This document shows, one piece after another, positions 11,484 through 23,768 of a DNA stretch of 64,000 nucleotides. How positions within the stretch are numbered: position 1 is the stretch's first letter; each line of letters begins with the position of its first letter. Under the pieces are notes generated by a model. It did not search any database, was not told the DNA's origin, and saw nothing but the letters and a program-made list of their open reading frames with translations. A program made the translations under genes and the position numbers. The DNA comes from Auanema rhodensis (lineage: Eukaryota > Nematoda > Chromadorea > Rhabditida > Rhabditidae): NCBI GenBank assembly GCA_964057225.1, contig OZ059899.1:1488001-1552000 (forward strand), read 5' to 3'.

Positions 11484-13589
11484 ATGATCGTTTGAAAAAT
11501 GATGCATTAGTGTATGTTGAGTTTCCATGTACACTCAACATTGCTTCCAAAAACATTTTGACAAAAATTTTTTCGAAAAATTTCAAAATAATTTAGCAAA
11601 AAGTAGATGTTTTTAGATTCCTTTTTTCAAGGCAAAGACGATGGACAATGTTATTCAACGAAAAAATTATTTCTTCAGGGTGAAAATCGAGGATATAAGT
11701 GTGAACTTATATCAGTTGATATCTCGGTGCATTTTTAAGCTAGCGCAAATCTGATAACACAGATCGACGCAGCTTAAAAATCCTCATCGAATGCACTATA
11801 CTACATTGAGAAACGCTTAATACAAAAATTAGTTATGATCGTTTGAAAAATGATGCATTAGTGTATGTTGAGTTTCCATGTACACTCAACATTGCTTCCA
11901 AAAACATTTTGACAAAAATTTTTTCGAAAAATTTCAAAATAATTTAGCAAAAAGTAGATGTTTTTAGATTCCATTTTCCAAGGCAAAGACGATGGACAAT
12001 GTTATTCAACGAAAAAATTATTTCTTCAGGGTGAAAATCGAGGATATAAGTGTGAACTTATATCAGTTGATATCTCGGTGCATTTTTAAGCTAGCGCAAA
12101 TCTGATAACACAGATCGACGCAGCTTAAAAATCCGCATCGAATGCACTATACTACATTGAGAAACGCTTAATACAAAAATTAGTTATGATCGTTTGAAAA
12201 ATGATGCATTAGTGTATGTTGAGTTTCCATGTACACTCAACATTGCTTCCAAAAACATTTTGACAAAAATTTTTTCGAAAAATTTCAAAATAATTTAGGA
12301 AAAAGTAGATGTTTTTAGATTCCTTTTTTCAAGGCAAAGACGATGGACAATGTTATTCAACGAAAAAATTATTTCTTCAGGGTGAAAATCGAGGATATAA
12401 GTGTGAACTTATATCAGTTGATATCTCGGTGCATTTTTAAGTTAGCGCAAATCTGATAACACAGATCGACGCAGCTTAAAAATCCGCATCGAATGCACTA
12501 TACTACATTGAGAAACGCTTAATACAAAAATTAGTTATGATCGTTTGAAAAATGATGCATTAGTGTATGTTGAGTTTCCATGTACACTCAACATTGCTTC
12601 CAAAAACATTTTGACAAAAATTTTTTCGAAAAATTTCAAAATAATTTAGCAAAAAGTAGATGTTTTTAGATTCCTTTTTTCAAGGCAAAGACGATGGACA
12701 ATGTTATTCAACGAAAAAATTATTTCTTCAGGGTGAAAATCGAGGATATAAGTGTGAACTTATATCAGTTGATATCTCGGTGCATTTTTAAGCTAGCGCA
12801 AATCTGATAACACAGATCGACGCAGCTTAAAAATCCTCATCGAATGCACTATACTACATTGAGAAACGCTTAATACAAAAATTAGTTATGATCGTTTGAA
12901 AAATGATGCATTAGTGTATGTTGAGTTTCCATGTACACTCAACATTGCTTCCAAAAACATTTTGACAAAAATTTTTTCGAAAAATTTCAAAATAATTTAG
13001 CAAAAAGTAGATGTTTTTAGATTCCATTTTCCAAGGCAAAGACGATGGACAATGTTATTCAACGAAAAAATTATTTCTTCAGGGTGAAAATCGAGGATAT
13101 AAGTGTGAACTTATATCAGTTGATATCTCGGTGCATTTTTAAGCTAGCGCAAATCTGATAACACAGATCGACGCAGCTTAAAAATCCGCATCGAATGCAC
13201 TATACTACATTGAGAAACGCTAAATACAAAAATTAGTTATGATCGTTTGAAAAATGATGCATTAGTGTATGTTGAGTTTCCATGTACACTCAACATTGCT
13301 TCCAAAAACATTTTGACAAAAATTTTTTCGAAAAATTTCAAAATAATTTAGGAAAAAGTAGATGTTTTTAGATTCCTTTTTTCAAGGCAAAGACGATGGA
13401 CAATGTTATTCAACGAAAAAATTATTTCTTCAGGGTGAAAATCGAGGATATAAGTGTGAACTTATATCAGTTGATATCTCGGTGCATTTTTAAGTTAGCG
13501 CAAATCTGATAACACAGATCGACGCAGCTTAAAAATCCGCATCGAATGCACTATACTACATTGAGAAACGCTTAATACAAAAATTAGTT
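11484..13589 (+). repeat. 3-monomer tandem duplication, 2 x 1053 bp (k=32-34, 35-37)
   Basis: Three consecutive units are repeated once. Shared private markers are tcctcatcg (11781 and 12834, exactly 1053 bp apart), ccattttcc in units 33 and 36, and taggaaaaag with aagttagc in units 34 and 37. Unit 36 has one extra change, gctaaatac near 13219, that unit 33 lacks, so at least one mutation followed the duplication. Confidence 0.9.
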
Positions 13590-13940
13590 ATGATCGTTTG
13601 AAAAATGATGCATTAGTGTATGTTGAGTTTCCATGTACACTCAACATTGCTTCCAAAAACATTTTGACAAAAATTTTTTCGAAAAATTTCAGAATAATTT
13701 AGCAAAAAGTAGATGTTTTTAGATTCCTTTTTTCAAGGCAAAGACGATGGACAATGTTATTCAACGAAAAAATTATTTCTTCAGGGTGAAAATCGAGGAT
13801 ATAAGTGTGAACTTATATCAGTTGATATCTCGGTGCATTTTTAAGCTAGCGCAAATCTGATAACACAGATCGACGCAGCTTAAAAATCCGCATCGAATGC
13901 ACTATACTACATTGAGAAACGCTTAATACAAAAATTAGTT
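13590..13940 (+). repeat. Single C-type monomer between HOR blocks (k=38)
   Basis: This unit has cagaataa, cctttttt and ttatttc and joins the 3-monomer duplication to the 10-monomer repeat. The corresponding place in the next repeat is held by an H unit with taggaaaaag (k=48), so the duplication boundary lies at or near 13941. Confidence 0.8.
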
Positions 13941-16900
13941 ATGATCGTTTGAAAAATGATGCATTAGTGTATGTTGAGTTTCCATGTACACTCAACATTG
14001 CTTCCAAAAACATTTTGACAAAAATTTTTTCGAAAAATTTCAAAATAATTTAGCGAAAAGTAGATGTTTTTAGATTCCTTTTTTTAAGACAAAAACGATG
14101 GACAATGTTATTCAACGAAAAAATTAATTCTTCAGGGTGAAAATCGGGTATATATGTGTGAACTTATATCAGTTGATATCTCGGTGCATTTTTAAGCTAG
14201 CTCAAATCTGATAACACAGATCGACGCAGCTTAAAAATCCGCATCGAATGCACTATACTACATTGAGAAACGCTTAATACAAAAATTAGTTATGATCGTT
14301 TGAAAAATGATGCATTAGTGTATGTTGAGTTTCCATGTACACTCAACATTGCTTCCAAAAACATTTTGACAAAAATTTTTTCGAAAAATTTCAGAATAAT
14401 TTAGCAAAAAGTAGATGTTTTTAGATTCCTTTTTTCAAGGCAAAGACGATGGACAATGTTATTCAACGAAAAAATTATTTCTTCAGGGTGAAAATCGAGG
14501 ATATAAGTGTGAACTTATATCAGTTGATATCTCGGTGCATTTTTAAGCTAGCGCAAATCTGATAACACAGATCGACGCAGCTTAAAAATCCGCATCGAAT
14601 GCACTATACTACATTGAGAAACGCTTAATACAAAAATTAGTTATGATCGTTTGAAAAATGATGCATTAGTGTATGTTGAGTTTCCATGTACACTCAACAT
14701 TGCTTCCAAAAACATTTTGACAAAAATTTTTTCGAAAAATTTCAAAATAATTTAGCAAAAAGTAGATGTTTTTAGATTCCTTTTTTCAAGGCAAAGACGA
14801 TGGACAATGTTATTCAACGAAAAAATTATTTCTTCAGGGTGAAAATCGAGGATATAAGTGTGAACTTATATCAGTTGATATCTCGGTGCATTTTTAAGCT
14901 AGCGCAAATCTGATAACACAGATCGACGCAGCTTAAAAATCCGCATCGAATGCACTATACTACATTGAGAAACGCTTAATACAAAAATTAGTTATGATCG
15001 TTTGAAAAATGATGCATTAGTGTATGTTGAGTTTCCATGTACACTCAACATTGCTTCCAAAAACATTTTGACAAAAATTTTTTCGAAAAATTTCAAAATA
15101 ATTGAGCAAAAAGTAGATGTTTTTAGATTCCATTTTTCAAGGCAAAGACGATGGACAATGTTATTCAACGAAAAAATTATTTCTTCAGGGTGAAAATCGA
15201 GGATATAAGTGTGAACTTATATCAGTTGATATCTCGGTGCATTTTTAAGCTAGCGCAAATCTGATAACACAGATCGACGCAGCTTAAAAATCCGCATCGA
15301 ATGCACTATACTACATTGAGAAACGCTTAATACAAAAATTAGTTATGATCGTTTGAAAAATGATGCATTAGTGTATGTTGAGTTTCCATGTACACTCAAC
15401 ATTGCTTCCAAAAACATTTTGACAAAAATTTTTTCGAAAAATTTCAAAATAATTTAGCGAAAAGTAGATGTTTTTAGATTCCTTTTTTTAAGACAAAAAC
15501 GATGGACAATGTTATTCAACGAAAAAATTAATTCTTCAGGGTGAAAATCGGGTATATATGTGTGAACTTATATCAGTTGATATCTCGGTGCATTTTTAAG
15601 CTAGCTCAAATCTGATAACACAGATCGACGCAGCTTAAAAATCCGCATCGAATGCACTATACTACATTGAGAAACGCTTAATATAAAAATTAGTTATGAT
15701 CGTTTGAAAAATGATGCATTAGTGTATGTTGAGTTTCCATGTACACTCAACATTGCTTCCAAAAACATTTTGACAAAAATTTTTTCGAAAAATTTCAGAA
15801 TAATTTAGCAAAAAGTAGATGTTTTTAGATTCCTTTTTTCAAGGCAAAGACGATGGACAATGTTATTCAACGAAAAAATTATTTCTTCAGGGTGAAAATC
15901 GAGGATATAAGTGTGAACTTATATCAGTTGATATCTCGGTGCATTTTTAAGCTAGCGCAAATCTGATAACACAGATCGACGCAGCTTAAAAATCCGCATC
16001 GAATGCACTATACTACATTGAGAAACGCTTAATACAAAAATTAGTTATGATCGTTTGAAAAATGATGCATTAGTGTATGTTGAGTTTCCATGTACACTCA
16101 ACATTGCTTCCAAAAACATTTTGACAAAAATTTTTTCGAAAAATTTCAAAATAATTTAGCAAAAAGTAGATGTTTTTAGATTCCTTTTTTCAAGGCAAAG
16201 ACGATGGACAATGTTATTCAACGAAAAAATTATTTCTTCAGGGTGAAAATCGAGGATATAAGTGTGAACTTATATCAGTTGATATCTCGGTGCATTTTTA
16301 AGCTAGCGCAAATCTGATAACACAGATCGACGCAGCTTAAAAATCCGCATCGAATGCACTATACTACATTGAGAAACGCTTAATACAAAAATTAGTTATG
16401 ATCGTTTGAAAAATGATGCATTAGTGTATGTTGAGTTTCCATGTACACTCAACATTGCTTCCAAAAACATTTTGACAAAAATTTTTTCGAAAAATTTCAA
16501 AATAATTGAGCAAAAAGTAGATGTTTTTAGATTCCATTTTTCAAGGCAAAGACGATGGACAATGTTATTCAACGAAAAAATTATTTCTTCAGGGTGAAAA
16601 TCGAGGATATAAGTGTGAACTTATATCAGTTGATATCTCGGTGCATTTCTAAGCTAGCGCAAATCTGATAACACAGATCGACGCAGCTTGCAAATCCGCA
16701 TCGAATGCACTATACTACATTGAGAAACGCTTAATACAAAAATTAGTTATGATCGTTTGAAAAATGATGCATTAGTGTATGTTGAGTTTCCATGTACACT
16801 CAACATTGCTTCCAAAAACATTTTGACAAAAATTTTTTCGAAAAATTTCAGAATAGTTTAGCAAAAAGTAGATGTTTTTAGATTCCTTTTTTCAAGGCAA

Positions 16901-17450
16901 AGACGATGGACAATGTTATTCAACGAAAAAATTATTTCTTCAGGGTGAAAATCGAGGATATAAGTGTGAACTTATATCAGTTGATATCTCGGTGCATTTT
17001 TAAGCTAGCGCAAATCTGATAACACAGATCGACGCAGCTTAAAAATCCGCATCGAATGCACTATACTACATTGAGAAACGCTTAATACAAAAATTGGTTA
17101 TGATCGTTTGAAAAATGATGCATTAGTGTATGTTGAGTTTCCATGTACACTCAACATTGCTTCCAAAAACATTTTGACAAAAATTTTTTCGAAAAATTTC
17201 AAAATAATTTAGGAAAAAGTAGATGTTTTTAGATTCCTTTTTTCAAGGCAAAGACGATGGACAATGTTATTCAACGAAAAAATTATTTCTTCAGGGTGAA
17301 AATCGAGGATATAAGTGTGAACTTATATCAGTTGATATCTCGGTGCATTTTTAAGCTAGCGCAAATCTGATAACACAGATCGACGCAGCTTAAAAATCCG
17401 CATCGAATGCACTATACTACATTGAGAAACGCTTAATACAAAAATTAGTT
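13941..17450 (+). repeat. 10-monomer higher-order repeat, copy 1 (k=39-48)
   Basis: The order is B'' C F E* B'' C F E* C2 H, 3510 bp. B'' has tagcgaaaag, aagacaaaaacg, cgggtata and ctagctcaa. E* has attgagcaa in place of atttagcaa. C2 has aatagtttag. H has taggaaaaag. The 4-monomer unit B'' C F E* is itself tandemly repeated inside, at 13941-15344 and 15345-16748. The second E* (k=46) has cttgcaaatcc and a private catttctaag near 16645. Confidence 0.9.
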
Positions 17451-20400
17451 ATGATCGTTTGAAAAATGATGCATTAGTGTATGTTGAGTTTCCATGTACA
17501 CTCAACATTGCTTCCAAAAACATTTTGACAAAAATTTTTTCGAAAAATTTCAAAATAATTTAGCGAAAAGTAGATGTTTTTAGATTCCTTTTTTTAAGAC
17601 AAAAACGATGGACAATGTTATTCAACGAAAAAATTAATTCTTCAGGGTGAAAATCGGGTATATATGTGTGAACTTATATCAGTTGATATCTCGGTGCATT
17701 TTTAAGCTAGCTCAAATCTGATAACACAGATCGACGCAGCTTAAAAATCCGCATCGAATGCACTATACTACATTGAGAAACGCTTAATACAAAAATTAGT
17801 TATGATCGTTTGAAAAATGATGCATTAGTGTATGTTGAGTTTCCATGTACACTCAACATTGCTTCCAAAAACATTTTGACAAAAATTTTTTCGAAAAATT
17901 TCAGAATAATTTAGCAAAAAGTAGATGTTTTTAGATTCCTTTTTTCAAGGCAAAGACGATGGACAATGTTATTCAACGAAAAAATTATTTCTTCAGGGTG
18001 AAAATCGAGGATATAAGTGTGAACTTATATCAGTTGATATCTCGGTGCATTTTTAAGCTAGCGCAAATCTGATAACACAGATCGACGCAGCTTAAAAATC
18101 CGCATCGAATGCACTATACTACATTGAGAAACGCTTAATACAAAAATTAGTTATGATCGTTTGAAAAATGATGCATTAGTGTATGTTGAGTTTCCATGTA
18201 CACTCAACATTGCTTCCAAAAACATTTTGACAAAAATTTTTTCGAAAAATTTCAAAATAATTTAGCAAAAAGTAGATGTTTTTAGATTCCTTTTTTCAAG
18301 GCAAAGACGATGGACAATGTTATTCAACGAAAAAATTATTTCTTCAGGGTGAAAATCGAGGATATAAGTGTGAACTTATATCAGTTGATATCTCGGTGCA
18401 TTTTTAAGCTAGCGCAAATCTGATAACACAGATCGACGCAGCTTAAAAATCCGCATCGAATGCACTATACTACATTGAGAAACGCTTAATACAAAAATTA
18501 GTTATGATCGTTTGAAAAATGATGCATTAGTGTATGTTGAGTTTCCATGTACACTCAACATTGCTTCCAAAAACATTTTGACAAAAATTTTTTCGAAAAA
18601 TTTCAAAATAATTGAGCAAAAAGTAGATGTTTTTAGATTCCATTTTTCAAGGCAAAGACGATGGACAATGTTATTCAACGAAAAAATTATTTCTTCAGGG
18701 TGAAAATCGAGGATATAAGTGTGAACTTATATCAGTTGATATCTCGGTGCATTTTTAAGCTAGCGCAAATCTGATAACACAGATCGACGCAGCTTAAAAA
18801 TCCGCATCGAATGCACTATACTACATTGAGAAACGCTTAATACAAAAATTAGTTATGATCGTTTGAAAAATGATGCATTAGTGTATGTTGAGTTTCCATG
18901 TACACTCAACATTGCTTCCAAAAACATTTTGACAAAAATTTTTTCGAAAAATTTCAAAATAATTTAGCGAAAAGTAGATGTTTTTAGATTCCTTTTTTTA
19001 AGACAAAAACGATGGACAATGTTATTCAACGAAAAAATTAATTCTTCAGGGTGAAAATCGGGTATATATGTGTGAACTTATATCAGTTGATATCTCGGTG
19101 CATTTTTAAGCTAGCTCAAATCTGATAACACAGATCGACGCAGCTTAAAAATCCGCATCGAATGCACTATACTACATTGAGAAACGCTTAATACAAAAAT
19201 TAGTTATGATCGTTTGAAAAATGATGCATTAGTGTATGTTGAGTTTCCATGTACACTCAACATTGCTTCCAAAAACATTTTGACAAAAATTTTTTCGAAA
19301 AATTTCAGAATAATTTAGCAAAAAGTAGATGTTTTTAGATTCCTTTTTTCAAGGCAAAGACGATGGACAATGTTATTCAACGAAAAAATTATTTCTTCAG
19401 GGTGAAAATCGAGGATATAAGTGTGAACTTATATCAGTTGATATCTCGGTGCATTTTTAAGCTAGCGCAAATCTGATAACACAGATCGACGCAGCTTAAA
19501 AATCCGCATCGAATGCACTATACTACATTGAGAAACGCTTAATACAAAAATTAGTTATGATCGTTTGAAAAATGATGCATTAGTGTATGTTGAGTTTCCA
19601 TGTACACTCAACATTGCTTCCAAAAACATTTTGACAAAAATTTTTTCGAAAAATTTCAAAATAATTTAGCAAAAAGTAGATGTTTTTAGATTCCTTTTTT
19701 CAAGGCAAAGACGATGGACAATGTTATTCAACGAAAAAATTATTTCTTCAGGGTGAAAATCGAGGATATAAGTGTGAACTTATATCAGTTGATATCTCGG
19801 TGCATTTTTAAGCTAGCGCAAATCTGATAACACAGATCGACGCAGCTTAAAAATCCGCATCGAATGCACTATACTACATTGAGAAACGCTTAATACAAAA
19901 ATTAGTTATGATCGTTTGAAAAATGATGCATTAGTGTATGTTGAGTTTCCATGTACACTCAACATTGCTTCCAAAAACATTTTGACAAAAATTTTTTCGA
20001 AAAATTTCAAAATAATTGAGCAAAAAGTAGATGTTTTTAGATTCCATTTTTCAAGGCAAAGACGATGGACAATGTTATTCAACGAAAAAATTATTTCTTC
20101 AGGGTGAAAATCGAGGATATAAGTGTGAACTTATATCAGTTGATATCTCGGTGCATTTTTAAGCTAGCGCAAATCTGATAACACAGATCGACGCAGCTTG
20201 CAAATCCGCATCGAATGCACTATACTACATTGAGAAACGCTTAATACAAAAATTAGTTATGATCGTTTGAAAAATGATGCATTAGTGTATGTTGAGTTTC
20301 CATGTACACTCAACATTGCTTCCAAAAACATTTTGACAAAAATTTTTTCGAAAAATTTCAGAATAGTTTAGCAAAAAGTAGATGTTTTTAGATTCCTTTT

Positions 20401-20609
20401 TTCAAGGCAAAGACGATGGACAATGTTATTCAACGAAAAAATTATTTCTTCAGGGTGAAAATCGAGGATATAAGTGTAAACTTATATCAGTTGATATCTC
20501 GGTGCATTTTTAAGCTAGCGCAAATCTGATAACACAGATCGACGCAGCTTAAAAATCCGCATCGAATGCACTATACTACATTGAGAAACGCTTAATACAA
20601 AAATTAGTT
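17451..20609 (+). repeat. 10-monomer higher-order repeat, copy 2, nine units (k=49-57)
   Basis: The order B'' C F E* B'' C F E* C2 matches copy 1 at a fixed spacing of 3510 bp. It includes cttgcaaatcc in the second E* and aatagtttag in C2. The final H unit is absent; unit k=58 begins a different block. Small private differences exist: copy 1 has aatataaaaa near 15681 and catttctaag near 16645, while copy 2 has gtgtaaac near 20476. Confidence 0.9.
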
Positions 20610-23600
20610 ATGATCGTTTGAAAAATGATGCATTAGTGTATGTTGAGTTTTCATGTACACTCAACATTGCTTCCAAAAACATTTTGACAAAAATTTTTTC
20701 GAAAAATTTCAAAATAATTTAGCAAAAAGTAGATGTTTTTAGATTCCATTTCTCAAGGCAAAGACGATAGACAATGTTATTCAACGAAAAAATTAATTCT
20801 TCAGGGTGAAAATCGAGGATATAAGTGTGAACTTATATCAGTTGATATCTCGGTGCATTTTTAAGCTAGCGCAAATCTGATAACACAGATCGACGCAGCT
20901 TAAAAATCCGCATCGAATGCACTATACTACATTGAGAAACGCTTAATACAAAAATTAGTTATGATCGTTTGAAAAATGATGCATTAGTGTATGTTGAGTT
21001 TCCATGTACACTCAACATTGCTTCCAAAAACATTTTGACAAAAATTTTTTCGAAAAATTTCAAGATAATTTAGCAAAAAGTAGATGTTTTTAGATTCCTT
21101 TATTCAAGGCAAAGACGATGGACAATGTTATTCAACGAAAAAATTAATTCTTCAGGGTGAAAATCGAGGATATAAGTGTGAACTTATATCAGTTGATATC
21201 TCGGTGCATTTTTAAGCTAGCGCAAATCTGATAACACAGATCGACGCAGCTTAAAAATCCGCATCGAATGCACTATACTACATTGAGAAAGGCTTAATAC
21301 AAAAATTAGTTATGATCGTTTGAAAAATGATGCATTAGTGTATGTTGAGTTTCCATGTACACTCAACATTGTTTCCAAAAACATTTTGACAAAAATTTTT
21401 TTGAAAAATTTCAGAATAATTTAGCAAAAAGTAGCTGTTTTTAGATTCCATTTTTCGAGGCAAAGACGATAGACAATGTTATTCAACAAGAAAATTAATT
21501 CTTCAGGGTGAAAATCGAGGATATAAGTGTGAACTTATATCAGTTGATATCTCGGTGCATTTTTAAGCTAGCGTAAATCTGATAACACAGATCGACGCAG
21601 CTTAAAAATCCGCATCGAATGCACTATACTACATCGAGAAAGGCTTAATACAAAAATTAGTTATGATCGTTTGAAAAATGATGCATTAGTGTATGTTGAG
21701 TTTCCATGTACACTCAACATTGCTTCCAAAAACATTTTGACAAAAATTTTTTCGAAAAATTTCAGAATAATTTAGCAAAAAGTAGATGTTTTTAGATTCC
21801 ATTTTTCAAGGCAAAGACGATGGACAATGTTATTCAACGAAAAAATTAATTCTTCAGGGTGAAAATCGAGGATATAAGTGTGAACTTATATCAGTTGATA
21901 TCTCGGTGCATTTTTAAGCTAGCGCAAATCTGATAACACAGATCGACGCAGCTTAAAAATCCGCATCGAATGCACTATACTACATTGAGAAAGGCTTAAT
22001 ACAAAAATTAGTTATGATCGTTTGAAAAATGATGCATTAGTGTATGTTGAGTTTCCATGTACACTCAACATTGTTTCCAAAAACATTTTGACAAAAATTT
22101 TTTTGAAAAATTTCAGAATAATTTAGCAAAAAGTAGCTGTTTTTAGATTCCATTTTTCGAGGCAAAGACGATAGACAATGTTATTCAACAAGAAAATTAA
22201 TTCTTCAGGGTGAAAATCGAGGATATAAGTGTGAACTTATATCAGTTGATATCTCGGTGCATTTTTAAGCTAGCGCAAATCTGATAACACAGATCGACGC
22301 AGCTTAAAAATCCGCATCGAATGCACTATACTACATCGAGAAAGGCTTAATACAAAAATTAGTTATGATCGTTTGAAAAATGATGCATTAGTGTATGTTG
22401 AGTTTCCATGTACACTCAACATTGCTTCCAAAAACATTTTGACAAAAATTTTTTCGAAAAATTTCAGAATAATTTAGCAAAAAGTAGCTGTTTTTAGATT
22501 CCATTTTTCGAGGCAAAGACGATAGACAATGTTATTCAACAAGAAAATTAATTCTTCAGGGTGAAAATCGAGGATATAAGTGTGAACTTATATCAGTTGA
22601 TATCTCGGTGCATTTTTAAGCTAGCGCAAATCTGATAACACAGATCGACGCAGCTTAAAAATCCGCATCGAATGCACTATACTACATCGAGAAAGGCTTA
22701 ATACAAAAATTAGTTATGATCGTTTGAAAAATGATGCATTAGTGTATGTTGAGTTTCCATGTACACTCAACATTGCTTCCAAAAACATTTTGACAAAAAT
22801 TTTTTCGAAAAATTTCAGAATAATTTAGCAAAAAGTAGATGTTTTTAGATTCCATTTTTCAAGGCAAAGACGATGGACAATGTTATTCAACGAAAAAATT
22901 AATTCTTCAGGGTGAAAATCGAGGATATAAGTGTGAACTTATATCAGTTGATATCTCGGTGCATTTTTAAGCTAGCGCAAATCTGATAACACAGATCGAC
23001 GCAGCTTAAAAATCCGCATCGAATGCACTATACTACATTGAGAAAGGCTTAATACAAAAATTAGTTATGATCGTTTGAAAAATGATGCATTAGTGTATGT
23101 TGAGTTTCCATGTACACTCAACATTGTTTCCAAAAACATTTTGACAAAAATTTTTTTGAAAAATTTCAGAATAATTTAGCAAAAAGTAGCTGTTTTTAGA
23201 TTCCATTTTTCGAGGCAAAGACGATAGACAATGTTATTCAACAAGAAAATTAATTCTTCAGGGTGAAAATCGAGGATATAAGTGTGAACTTATATCAGTT
23301 GATATCTCGGTGCATTTTTAAGCTAGCGCAAATCTGATAACACAGATCGACGCAGCTTAAAAATCCGCATCGAATGCACTATACTACATCGAGAAAGGCT
23401 TAATACAAAAATTAGTTATGATCGTTTGAAAAATGATGCATTAGTGTATGTTGAGTTTCCATGTACACTCAACATTGCTTCCAAAAACATTTTGACAAAA
23501 ATTTTTTCGAAAAATTTCAGAATAATTTAGCAAAAAGTAGATGTTTTTAGATTCCATTTTTCAAGGCAAAGACGATGGACAATGTTATTCAACGAAAAAA

Positions 23601-23768
23601 TTAATTCTTCAGGGTGAAAATCGAGGATATAAGTGTGAACTTATATCAGTTGATATCTCGGTGCATTTTTAAGCTAGCGCAAATCTGATAACACAGATCG
23701 ACGCAGCTTAAAAATCCGCATCGAATGCACTATACTACATTGAGAAACGCTTAAAACACAAATTAGTT
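20610..23768 (+). repeat. G and I monomer block (k=58-66)
   Basis: Units 58 and 59 are transitional, with gatagac or cctttattc and ttaattc. Units 60-66 run G I G G' I G I. G has tgtttcc, tttttttgaa, tagctg, tttttcgagg, gatagac, caacaagaaa and catcgagaaagg. I has cagaataa, ccattttt, caacgaaa and ttaattc. G' (k=63) has the left end of I and the right part of G, so it is a recombinant, with a breakpoint between p91 and p124. The ttatttc allele that dominates to the left is replaced here by ttaattc. Confidence 0.85.

Noticed and set aside
15002-15193. A 63-codon open frame, repeated at 16406, 18512 and 19916
   Set aside because: It exists only because t111g removes an in-frame TAG that is present in nearly all other units. 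It starts with TTG rather than ATG, has no protein-family features, and its copies are ordinary satellite units with no sign of codon-level selection.
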